From: Megalopta genalis
Lineage: Eukaryota > Arthropoda > Insecta > Hymenoptera > Halictidae
Assembly (NCBI RefSeq): GCF_051020955.1
Contig: NW_027476675.1
Location: forward strand, 1-64,000
Reading direction: 5' to 3'
Length of the DNA stretch: 64,000 bases
Shown here: positions 51,821-63,200 of the stretch, piece by piece
How the letters are laid out: each line of letters starts with the position of its first letter
How positions within the stretch are numbered: position 1 is the first letter of the stretch
Made by a program: the position numbers and the translations under genes
The notes under the pieces: model-generated
Database searches by the model: none
What the model saw: only the letters and a program-made list of their open reading frames with translations
What the model was told of the DNA's origin: nothing

Positions 51821-53845
51821 TGCAGTTGAAGCTAAATCATGTATGTCACAAGCATTTGAAGCTAAAACATTTGATTCGCATGGATTTGAAACTCGGCATT
51901 CTACTTCGCATTAATTTGAAGCTAAATCATGTGTTCCGTATGGATTTGAAGCTAACTCGTTTGTTTCGCATGCAGTTGAAGCTAAATTATGTATATCACA
52001 AGCATTTGAAGCTAAACCATTTGTTTCGCATGGATTCGAAGATAATACTTCTACATCGCATTGATTTGAAGCTAAATCATGTGTTTCGCATGGATTTGAA
52101 GCTAACTCGTTTGTTTCGCATGCAGTTGAAGCTAAATCATGTATATCACAGGTCTTTGAAGCTAAACCATTTGTTTCGCATGGATTCGAAAATAACCCCT
52201 CTACTTCGCATTGATTTGATGCTAAATCATGTGTTTCGCATGGTTTTGAGGCTAACTCGTTTGTTTCGCATGCAGTTGAAGCTAAATTATGTATATCACG
52301 AGTATTTGAAGCTAAACCATTTGTTTCGCATTGATTCAAAGATCAGTCTTCCACTTCGCATTGATTTGAATCTAAATCATGTGTTTCGCATGGATTTGAA
52401 GCTAACTTGTTTGTTTCGCATGCAGTTGATGCTGAATCATGTATATCACAAGTATTTGCAGCTAAACCATTTGTTTCGCATGGATTCGTAGTTAAGCCTT
52501 CTACTTCGCATCGATTTGGAGCTAAATCATGTTTTTCGCATGGTTTTTGAAGCTAACTCGTTTGTTTCGCATGCTGTTGAAGCTAAATCAAGTATATCAC
52601 AACTATTTGAAGCTAAACCGTTTGATTCGCATGGATTTGAAGCTAAGCCTTCTACCTCGCATTGATTTGTAGCTAAATCATGTGTTTCGCATGGATTTAA
52701 AGCTAACTCGTTTGATTCGCATGCAGTTGAAGCTAAATCATGTATGTCACAAGCATTTGAAGCTAAAACATTTGATTCGCATGGATTTGAAACTCGGCAT
52801 TCTACTTCGCATTAATTTGAAGCTAAATCATGTGTTCCGTATGGATTTGAAGCTAACTCGTTTGTTTCGCATGCAGTTGAAGCTAAATTATGTATATCAC
52901 AAGCATTTGAAGCTAAACCATTTGTTTCGCATGGATTCGAAGATAATACTTCTACATCGCATTGATTTGAAGCTAAATCATGTGTTTCGCATGGATTTGA
53001 AGCTAACTCGTTTGTTTCGCATGCTGTTGAAGCTAAATCATGTATATCACAGGTCTTTGAAGCTAAACCATTTGTTTCGCATGGATTCGAAAATAACCCC
53101 TCTACTTCGCATTGATTTGATGCTAAATCATGTGTTTCGCATGGTTTTGAGGCTAACTCGTTTGTTTCGCATGCAGTTGAAGCTAAATTATGTATATCAC
53201 GAGTATTTGAAGCTAAACCATTTGTTTCGCATTGATTCAAAGATCAGTCTTCCACTTCGCATTGATTTGAATCTAAATCATGTGTTTCGCATGGATTTGA
53301 AGCTAACTTGTTTGTTTCGCATGCAGTTGATGCTGAATCATGTATATCACAAGTATTTGCAGCTAAACCATTTGTTTCGCATGGATTCGTAGTTAAGCCT
53401 TCTACTTCGCATCGATTTGGAGCTAAATCATGTTTTTCGCATGGTTTTTGAAGCTAACTCGTTTGTTTCGCATGCTGTTGAAGCTAAATCAAGTATATCA
53501 CAACTATTTGAAGCTAAACCGTTTGATTCGCATGGATTTGAAGCTAAGCCTTCTACCTCGCATTGATTTGTAGCTAAATCATGTGTTTCGCATGGATTTA
53601 AAGCTAACTCGTTTGATTCGCATGGAGTTGAAGCTAAATCATGTATGTCACAAGCATTTGAAGCTAAAACATTTGATTCGCATGGATTTGAAACTCGGCA
53701 TTCTACTTCGCATTAATTTGAAGCTAAATCATGTGTTCCGTATGGATTTGAAGCTAACTCGTTTGTTTCGCATGCAGTTGAAGCTAAATTATGTATATCA
53801 CAAGCATTTGAAGCTAAACCATTTGTTTCGCATGGATTCGAAGAT
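51821..53845. repeat. 901 bp tandem repeat, about 2.2 copies
   Basis: Units start near 51821, 52722 and 53623. Each opens with ATCATGTATGTCACAAGC, AAAACATTTGATTCGC, GAAACTCGGCATTC and CATTAATTTGAAGC. The period is 30 monomers plus one base; the extra base is in CATGGTTTTTGAAGC (52540, 53441). The third copy leaves the pattern near 53845, where GATAATCCTCC replaces GATAATACTTC. Confidence 0.92.
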
Positions 53846-54118
53846 AATCCTCCTACTTCGCATTGATTTGAAGCTAACTCATGTGTTTCGCATGGTTTTG
53901 AGGCTAACTCGTTTGTGTCGCATGCAGTTGAAGCTAAATCATGTATATCACAGGTGTTTGACGTTAAACCATTTGTTTCGCATGGATTCGAAGATAACCC
54001 TTCTAGTTCGCATCGATTTGAAGCTAAATCATGTGTTTCGCATGGATTCGAAGATAACCCTTCTACTTCGCATTGATTTGAAGCTAAATCATGTGTTTCG
54101 CATGGATTTGAAGCTAAC
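53588..54118. repeat. 0.53 kb block, copy 1 (partner 54849-55379, offset 1261)
   Basis: Includes GATTTAAAGCTAACTCG, the GTATGTCACAAGC opening of the 901 bp unit, GTTTGACGTTAAACC and a two-monomer E-A-E-A slip with CTTCTAGTTCGCATCG. The same run returns 1261 bp later and ends at CTAACTAG versus CTAACTCG. Confidence 0.88.
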
Positions 54119-54848
54119 TAGTTTGTTTCGCATGATGTTTAAGCTAAGTCATGTATATCACAAGTATTTGAAGCTAAGCCATTTTATTCCCATGTATTTG
54201 AAACTCATCATTCTACTTCCCATTGATTTGAAGCTAAATCACGTGTTCCGCTTGGATTTGAAGCTAACTTGTTTGTTTCGCATGCAGTTGATGCTGAATC
54301 ATGTATATCACAAGTATTTGCAGCTAAACCATTTGTTTCGCATGGATTCGTAGTTAAGCCTTCTACTTCGCATCGATTTGGAGCTAAATCATGTTTTTCG
54401 CATGGTTTTTGAAGCTAACTCGTTTGTTTCGCATGCTGTTGAAGCTAAATCATGTATATCACAGGTCTTTGAAGCTAAACCATTTGTTTCGCATGGATTC
54501 GAAAATAACCCCTCTACTTCGCATTGATTTGATGCTAAATCATGTGTTTCGCATGGTTTTGAGGCTAACTCGTTTGTTTCGCATGCAGTTGAAGCTAAAT
54601 TATGTATATCACGAGTATTTGAAGCTAAACCATTTGTTTCGCATTGATTCAAAGATCAGTCTTCCACCTCGCATTGATTTGAATCTAAATCATGTGTTTC
54701 GCATGGATTTGAAGCTAACTTGTTTGTTTCGCATGCTGTTGAAGCTAAATCAAGTATATCACAAGTATTTGAAGCTAAACCGTTTGATTCGCATGGATTT
54801 GAAGCTAAGCCTTCTACTTCGCATCGATTTGGAGCTAAATCATGTTTT

Positions 54849-55379
54849 TCGCATGGATTTAAAGCTAACTCGTTTGATTCGCATGCAGTTGAAGCTAAAT
54901 CATGTATGTCACAAGCATTTGAAGCTAAAACATTTGATTCGCATGGATTTGAAACTCGGCATTCTACTTCGCATTAATTTGAAGCTAAATCATGTGTTCC
55001 GTATGGATTTGAAGCTAACTCGTTTGTTTCGCATGCAGTTGAAGCTAAATTATGTATATCACAAGCATTTGAAGCTAAACCATTTGTTTCGCATGGATTC
55101 GAAGATAATCCTCCTACTTCGCATTGATTTGAAGCTAACTCATGTGTTTCGCATGGTTTTGAGGCTAACTCGTTTGTGTCGCATGCAGTTGAAGCTAAAT
55201 CATGTATATCACAGGTGTTTGACGTTAAACCATTTGTTTCGCATGGATTCGAAGATAACCCTTCTAGTTCGCATCGATTTGAAGCTAAATCATGTGTTTC
55301 GCATGGATTCGAAGATAACCCTTCTACTTCGCATTGATTTGAAGCTAAATCATGTGTTTCGCATGGATTTGAAGCTAAC
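54849..55379. repeat. 0.53 kb block, copy 2 (partner 53588-54118)
   Basis: Second copy at offset 1261. Like its partner it holds the E-A-E-A slip. It is followed by a monomer with GTTGAAGCTAAGTCAAG that also occurs at ~49150, another mosaic join. Confidence 0.88.
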
Positions 55380-56263
55380 TCGTTTGTTTCGCATGGAGTT
55401 GAAGCTAAGTCAAGTATGTCACAAGTATTTGAAGCTAAACCATTTGTTTCGCATGGATTAGAAGATCAGCCTTCTACTACCCATTGATTTGAAGCTAAAT
55501 CATGTGTTTTGCTTGGGTTTGAAGCGAACTCGTTTGTTTCGCATGCAGTTGAAGCTAAATTATGTATATTACAAGTATTTGAAGCTAAACCATTTGTTTC
55601 GCATGGATTTGAAACTACGCCGTCTAGTTCGCATTGGTTTGAAGCTAAATAATGTGTTTCGCTTGGATAATAAGCTAACTCGTTTGTTTCGCATACATCT
55701 GAAGCTAAATCATGCACACCACAAATATTTGAAGCTGAACCACTTGTTTCGAATGGATTTGAAGATAAGCCTTCTACTTTGCATTGATTTGAAGCTAAAT
55801 CATGTGTTTCGCATGGAGTTGAAGCCAACCCGTTTGTTTAGCTTGCTGTTGAAGCTAATTCATGTATATCACAAGTATTTGAAGCTAAACCATTTGTTTC
55901 GCATGGATTCGAAGATCAGCATTGTACTACGCATTGATATGAAGTTAAATCATTTGTTTCGCATGGATTTGAAGCAATCTCGTTTGTTTCGCATGCAGTT
56001 GAAGCTAAATCATGTATATCACAAGTGTTTGAAGCTAAACCATTTGTTTTGCATGGATTTGAAGATAATCCTTCTACTTCGCATTGATTTGAAGCTAAAT
56101 CATGTGTTTCGCTTGGATTTGAAGCTAACTCGTTTGTTTCGCACGCACTTGAATCTAAATCAAGTATATCACAAGTATTTGAAGCTAAACCGTTTGATTC
56201 GCATGGATTTGAAGCTAAGCCTTCTAGTTCGCATTGATTTGAAGATAAATCAAGTGTGTCGCT

Positions 56264-57105
56264 TGGATTTGAAGCTCAGCCTTCTACTTCGCATTGGTTT
56301 GAAGCTAAATAATGTGTTTCGCTTGGATTTTAAGCTCACTCGTTTGTTTCACATGCAGTTGAAGTTAAATCGTGAATATCACAAGTATTTGAAGCTAAAC
56401 GAATTGTTTCGCATGGATTTGAAGACAAGCCTCCTACTTCGCATTGATTTGATGCTAAATCATGTGTTTCGCATGGATTTGAAGCTAACTAGTTTGTTTC
56501 GCATGATGTTTAAGCTAAGTCATGTATATCACAAGTATTTGAAGCTAAGCCATTTTATTCCCATGTATTTGAAACTCATCATTCTACTTCCCATTGATTT
56601 GAAGCTAAATCACGTGTTCCGCTTGGATTTTAAGCTAACTCGTTTGTTTCACATGCAGTTGAAGTTAAATCGTGAATATCACAAGTATTTGAAGCTAAAC
56701 GAATTGTTTCGCATGGATTTGAAGATAAGCCTTCTACTTCGCATTGATTTGAAGCTAAATAATTTGTTTCGCTTGGATTTGAAGCTAAGCCTTCTACTTC
56801 ACGTCGATTTGACGTTAAATCTTATTTTTCACTGGATTTGAAGCTAACTCGTTTGTTTCGCATGCTGTTGAAGCTAAATCATGTATATCACAAGTATTTT
56901 AATCTGAACCGTTTGTTTCGCATGGATTCGATGATCAGACTTCTGCTTCGCATTGATTTGAAGCTAAATCATGTGTTTCGCATGGATTTGAAGCTTACTC
57001 GTTTGTTTTGCATGCAGTTGAAGCTAAATCATGTATATCATAAGTGTTTGAAGCTAACCCGTTTGATTCGCATGGATTTGATGATAAGCCTTCTACTTCG
57101 CATTG
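56264..57105. repeat. Long-range copy of 41235-42076 (offset 15029) at the right edge of the core
   Basis: 56264-56614 matches 41235-41585, and about 56715-57105 matches 41686-42076, both at offset 15029. Between them (about 56620-56710) the sequence instead repeats the immediately preceding monomers (CACATGCAGTTGAAG, ATCGTGAATATC, ACGAATTGTTTCG). Markers include CACGTCGATTTGACG, TCTTATTTTTCACTGG and the short CACTGGATTTG monomer. This is the last large block clearly shared with the core. Confidence 0.82.
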
Positions 57106-57230
57106 ATTTGAAGCTAAATCATGTGGTTCGCATGGATTGGAAGCAAACTCATTTGCTTCGCCTGCAGTTGAAGCTATACCACTTATATCCCAATCATCTG
57201 AAGATTATTGATTTGTTTCTTATTAACTTG

Positions 57231-60200
57231 AAGCTAAGCCTTCTACTTCGCATTGATTTGAAGCTAAATCATGTGTTTCGCATGGATTTGAAGCTAACTC
57301 GTTTGTTTCACATGCAGTTGAAGCTAAATCATGTTCATCACAAGTATTTGAAGCTAAATAATCTGTTTCGTGTGGATACGAAGATCAGCCTTCTACTTCG
57401 CATTGATTTGAAACTAAATCATGTGTTTCGCTTGGATTTGATGATAACTCGATTGTTTCGCATACAGTTGAAGCTTAATCATGTTCATCACAAGTATTTG
57501 AAGCTGATCCATCTGTTTCGGATGCAGTTGAAGCTAAATCATGAATATCACAAGTATTTGAAGCTACAACTTTTGATTCGCACGGATTTGAAGCTAAGTC
57601 ATCTACATCGCATTGATTTGAGGCTAAATCATGTGTTTCGCTTGCATTTGAAGCTAACTCGTTTTTTTCGCCTGCAGTTGAATCTAAATCATGCACATCG
57701 CATGTATTTGAAGCTGAACCACTTGTTTCGCATGGATTTGAAGATAAGCCTTCTACTGCGCATTTATTTGAAGCTAAATCATGTGTTTCCCTTGGATTTG
57801 AAACTAACTAGTTTGTTTCGCAATGCAGTTGAAGATAAATCATGTATATCACAATTATTTGAAGCTAAACCATTTGATTCACATGGATTTCAAAATAAGC
57901 CTTCTACTTCGCATTGATTTGAAGCTAAGTCATGTGTTTCGCTTGGATTTCAAACTAACTCGATTGTATCGCATGCAGTTGAAGTTAAATCATGTATATC
58001 ACAAGTATCTGAAGCTAAACCATTTGCTTCGCATGGATTTTAAGCTGAGCCTTCTACTTCGCATTGATTTGAAGCTAAATCATGTGTTTCGCATGGATTT
58101 GAAGCTAACTCGTTTGCTTCGCATGCATTTGAAGCTAAATCATATATATCACAAGTATTAGAAGCTAAACCATTTAACTCGCATGGATTTGAAGTTAAGC
58201 CTTCTACTTCGCATTGATTTGAAGCTAAATCATGCATTTCGCATGGATTCGAAGCTAACTCATTTGATTCGCTTGCTGTTGAAGCAAAATCACGCATATC
58301 ACAAGTATTTGTAACTAAACCATTTGTTTCGCATGGATTCGAAGATCTGTCTTCTAGTTCGCATTGATTTGAAGCTAAATCACGTGTTTCGCATAGATTA
58401 GAAGCTAACTCGTTTTTTTCGCCTGCATTTGAATCTATATCACTTATATCGTAAGTATCTGAAGCTAAATCATTTGTTTATCATGGATTTGAAGCTAAAC
58501 CATCAACATCGCATTAATTTGAAGCTAAATCATGTGATTCGCTTGGATTTGAAGCTAACTCGTTTGTTCCACATGCAGTTGAAGCTAAATCATGTATATC
58601 ACAAGTATTTGAAGCTGAACCATTTGTTTCGCATGGCTTCGAAGATCAGCCATCTACCTCGTATTGATTTAAAGCTAAATCATGTGTTTCTCATGGATTT
58701 GAAGCTAACTCGTTTGTATCGCATGCAGTTGAAGCTAAATCATGTATATCACAAGCATTTGAAACTAAACCATTTGATTCGCACGGATTTGAAGCTAAGC
58801 CTTCTACTTCGCATTGATTTGAAGCTAAATCATGTGTATCACATGGATTCGAAGCTAACTCGTTTGATTCGCTTGCTGTTGAAGCAAAATCACGCATATC
58901 ACAAGTATTTGAAACTAAACCATTTGTTTCGCATGGATTCGATCTGCCTTCTAGTTCGCATTGATTTGAAGCTGAATCACGTGTTTCGCATAGATTAGAA
59001 GCTAACTCGTTTGTTTCGCATTCATTTGAAGCTATATCACTTCTATCGCAAGTATTTGAAGCTAAATCATGTGTTTCGCATGTATTTGAAGATAAGCCTT
59101 CTACTTCGCATTGATTTCAAGCTAAATCATGTGTTTCGCATGCATTTGAAGCTAACTCGGATGTTTCGCATGCAGTTGAATGTAAATCATGTATATCACA
59201 ACTATTTGCAGCTGAACCATTTGCTACGCATGAATATTAAGCTAAACCATGTGTTACGAATGAATTTGAAGCTAAATCATGTATTTCGCATGCATTTGAA
59301 GCTAACTCGTTTACTTCGCCTGCATTTGATGCTAAATCATGTATATCACAGGTATTTGAAGCTAAACCATTTGTTTCGCATGGATTCGAAGATAAGCCTT
59401 CTACTTCGCATTGATTTGAAGCGAAATCATGTGTATCGCTTGGATTTGAAGCCAACACGTTTGTTTCGTCTGCATTTGAAGCTATATCACTTATATCGCA
59501 AGTATATGAAGCGAAATAATTCTTTTCGCATGGATTATAAGCTAAGCCTTCTACTACGCATGAATTTGAAGCTAAATCATGTGTTTCGATTGGATTTGAA
59601 GCTAACTCGTTTGTTTCCATGCAGTTGAAGCTAAATCATGTGTATCACATGTATTTGAAGCTACACCATTTGATTCGAATGGATTTGAAGCTAAGTCTTC
59701 TACTTCGCATTGATTTGAAGCTAAATCATGTGGTTGCGCATGGATTTAAAGCTATGCCTTCTACTTCGCATTGATTTGAAGTTAAATCATTTGTTTCGCA
59801 TGGATTTGAAGATAACTTGATTGTTTCGCATGCAGTTGAAGCTAAATCCTGTATATTACAAGTATTTGAAACTAGATTATTTGTGTCGCATGGATTTAAA
59901 GCTAAGCCTCCTACTTCGCATTGATTTGAAGCTAAATTATGTGGTTCGCATGGATTTGAAGCCAACTCGTTTGTTTTGCATGCAGTTGAATTTAAATCAT
60001 ATGTATCAGAAGTATTTGATGCTAACCCAATTGGTTCGCGTGGATTTAAAGCAAAGCCTTCTTCTTCGCATTGATTTGAAGCTAAATCGTGTGTTTCGCA
60101 TGGATTTGATGCTAACTCGTTTGTTTCGCATGCAGTTGAATCTAGCTCATGTATATCACGAGTATTTGAAGCTGAACCATTTGATTCGCATGGATTTGAA

Positions 60201-63200
60201 ATTAAGCACTCTAGTTCGCATTGAATTGAAGCTAAATCATGAGTTTCGCTTGGATTTGAAGCGAACTCGTTTGTATCGCATGCAGTAGAAGCTAAATCAT
60301 GTATATCACAAGTATTTGAAGCTGAAACGTTTGATCCGCATGAATATAAATCCAAACCATGTATTTCGAATGAATTTGTAGCTAAATCATGTGTTTCGCA
60401 TGGATTTGAACTACCTCGTTTGATTCGCATGCAGTTGAAGCTAAATCATGTATACCACAAGTATTTGAAGCTGAACCATTCGTTTCGCATGGATTTGAAG
60501 CTAATTCATTTTTGTCGCATGTATTTTTAAGCGAAGCCTTCTACTTCTTATTGATTTTATGCTATCTCATGTGTTTCGCTTGGATTTGAAGCTAACTTGT
60601 TTATTTCGCATGCAGTTGAAGCTAAATCATGTATATCACAAGAATTTGACGCTAAACCATTTGTTCCGCATGGATTTGAAGATAAGCATTCTACCTCGCA
60701 TTGATTTGAAGATAAATCATGTGTTTCGCTTGGATTTGAAGCTAACTCGTTTGTTTCGCATGCAGTTGAAACTAAATCATGTATATCACAATCATTTGAA
60801 GCTAAACCATTTGATTCGCATGGATTCGAAGATAAGCCTTCTACTTCGCATTGATTTGATGCTAAATCATGTGTTTCGTTTGGATTTGAGGCTAACTCAT
60901 TTGTTCCGCATGCTGTTGAATGTAAATCATGTATTTCACAAGTATTTGAAGCTAAACCATTTGTTTCGCATGGATTCGTAGATAACCCTTCTACTTCGCT
61001 TTGATTTGAAGCTAAATCAAGTGTTTCACATGGATTTGAAGCTAACTCGTTTGTTTCGCATGCAGTTGAAACTAAATCATGTATATCACAAGTATTTGAA
61101 GCTAAACCATTTGTTCCGCATGGATTCGAAGGTAATCCTTCTACTTCGCATTGATTTACAGCAAAATCATGTGTTTCACATGGATTTGAAGCTAACTCAT
61201 TTGTTTCGCATGCAGTTGAAGCTATATCATATATATCACAGGTATCTGAAGCTAAACATTAGTTTCGCATGGATTCGAAGATAAGCCTTCTATTTCGCAT
61301 TGATTTGAAGCTAAATCATGTGTTTGGCATGAATTTGAAGCTAACTCGTTTGCTTCGTCTGCATTTGAAGCTATATCACTTATATTCGCAAGCATTTGGA
61401 ACTCAATCATTCGTTTCGCATGGATTTGAAGCTAAGCCTTCTACTTCGCATTTATTTGAAGCTAAATCATGTGTTTGGCATGGATTGAAGCTAACTCGTT
61501 TGTTTAGCATGCAGTTGAATCTATATCACTTATATTCGCAAGCATTTGAAGCTAAATAATTCGTTTGGCATGGATTGGAAGCTAAGCCTTCTACTTTGCA
61601 TTGATTTGAAGTCAAATCATGTGTTACGCTTGGATATGAAGCTCACTCGTTTGTTTCGCCTGCATTTGAAGATATATCACTTACATCGCAAGTATATGAA
61701 GCTAAATCATTCGTTTCGCATGGATTTGAAGCTAAGCCTTCTACTTCGCATTGATTTGAAGCTAAATCATGTGTTTCGCATGGATTCGAGGCTAACTCGT
61801 TTGATTCGCATGCAGTTGAAGCTAAATCATGTTTATCACAAGTATCTGAATCTAAACCATCTGTTTCGCATGAATATTAAGCTGAACCATGTGTTTCTCA
61901 TGAATTTGAAGCTATATCATGTGTTTCGCATGGATTTGAAGCTAACTCGTTTATTTCGTCTGCATTTGAAGCAAAATCATGTATATCACAAGTATTTGAA
62001 GCTGAACCATTTGTTTCTCACGTATTTGAAACTGAGCCTTCTACTTCGCATTGATTTGAAGCTGAATCATGTGTTTCGCTTGCATTTGAAGCTAACTCGT
62101 TTGTTTCGCATAGATTTGAAGCTAAATCATGTGTTTCGCATGGATTTGAAGCTACCTCGTTTGTTTCGTCTGCATTTGAAGCTACATTACTTCTATTCGA
62201 AAGTATTTGATGATAAATCATTCGTTTCGCATGGATTTGAAGCTAATCCTTCAACTTCGCATTCATTTGAAGCTAAATCATGCGTTTCGCATGGATTTGA
62301 AGCTATATCACTTATATTCGCAAGTATTTGAAGGTCAATCATTCGTTTCGCATGGATTTGAAGCTAATCCTTCTACTTCGGATTGTTTTGAAGCTAAATC
62401 TTGTGTTTCGCATGGATTTGTAGCTAACTCGTTTGTTTCGCACGCAGTTGACGCTAAATCGTGTATATCACGATTATTTGAAGCTATTCCATTTGATTCG
62501 CATGGATTTGAAACGAAGACTTCTGCTTCGCATTGAGTTGAAGCTAAAACATGCATTTCGCATGGATTTGGAGCTAACTCGTTTTTTTCGCCTGCATTTG
62601 GAGCTATATCACTTATATTCGCAAGTATGTGAAGGTCAATCATTCGTTTCGCATGTTTTTGAAGCTAATCCTTCTACTTCGCATTCATTTGAAGCTAAAT
62701 CATGCGTTTCGCACGGATTTGTAGCTAACTCGTTTGATTCGCCTGCATTTCAAGCTATATCACTTATATGGCAAGTGTTTGAAGCTAAATCATTTGTGTC
62801 GCATGGGTTTGAAGCTAAGCCTTCTACTTCGGTTGGATTTGAAGCTAAATGCATGCGTTTCGCTTGGATTTAAAACTAACTTGTTTGTTTCGCATGCAGT
62901 TGAAACTAAATCATGTATATCACAAGTTTTTGAAGCTGAACCATTTGTTTCGCATGGATTCGAAGATAAGCCTTCTACTTCGCATTGTTTTAAAGCTAAA
63001 TCAAGTGTTTGGCATTGATTTGGAGCTATCTCGATTATTTCGCCTGCATTTGAATCTGTATCACTTATACCGCAATTATCTGGAGATAAATCATTTGTTT
63101 CTCATGTATTTATATGCTATATCATGTGTTTCGCATGGATTTGAAGCTGACTCGGTTATGTCACACTTAGTTGAAGGTAAATCTTGTATATAACAAGTAT

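Larger units (their letters stand above)
14561..57230. repeat. Homogenised core of the satellite array
   Basis: Here A-B-C-D-E order dominates, and the C monomer is almost always the GCAGTTGAAG form (some GCTGTTGAAG). Blocks of roughly 0.3-4.6 kb recur with very few differences. Several duplication layers are nested: 299, 300, 659, 901, 1050, 2908, 3149, 3445, 4649 and 4679 bp offsets were read directly. Offsets are multiples of 30 give or take a few bases, as expected if misaligned monomers recombined. The zone limits are where flank-type monomers stop being frequent, so they are gradual rather than sharp. Confidence 0.8.

Noticed and set aside
58940..58970. Three-base deletion in an E-type monomer as evidence for coding constraint
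   Set aside because: One in-frame indel among many one-base slips is not evidence of selection on a reading frame.
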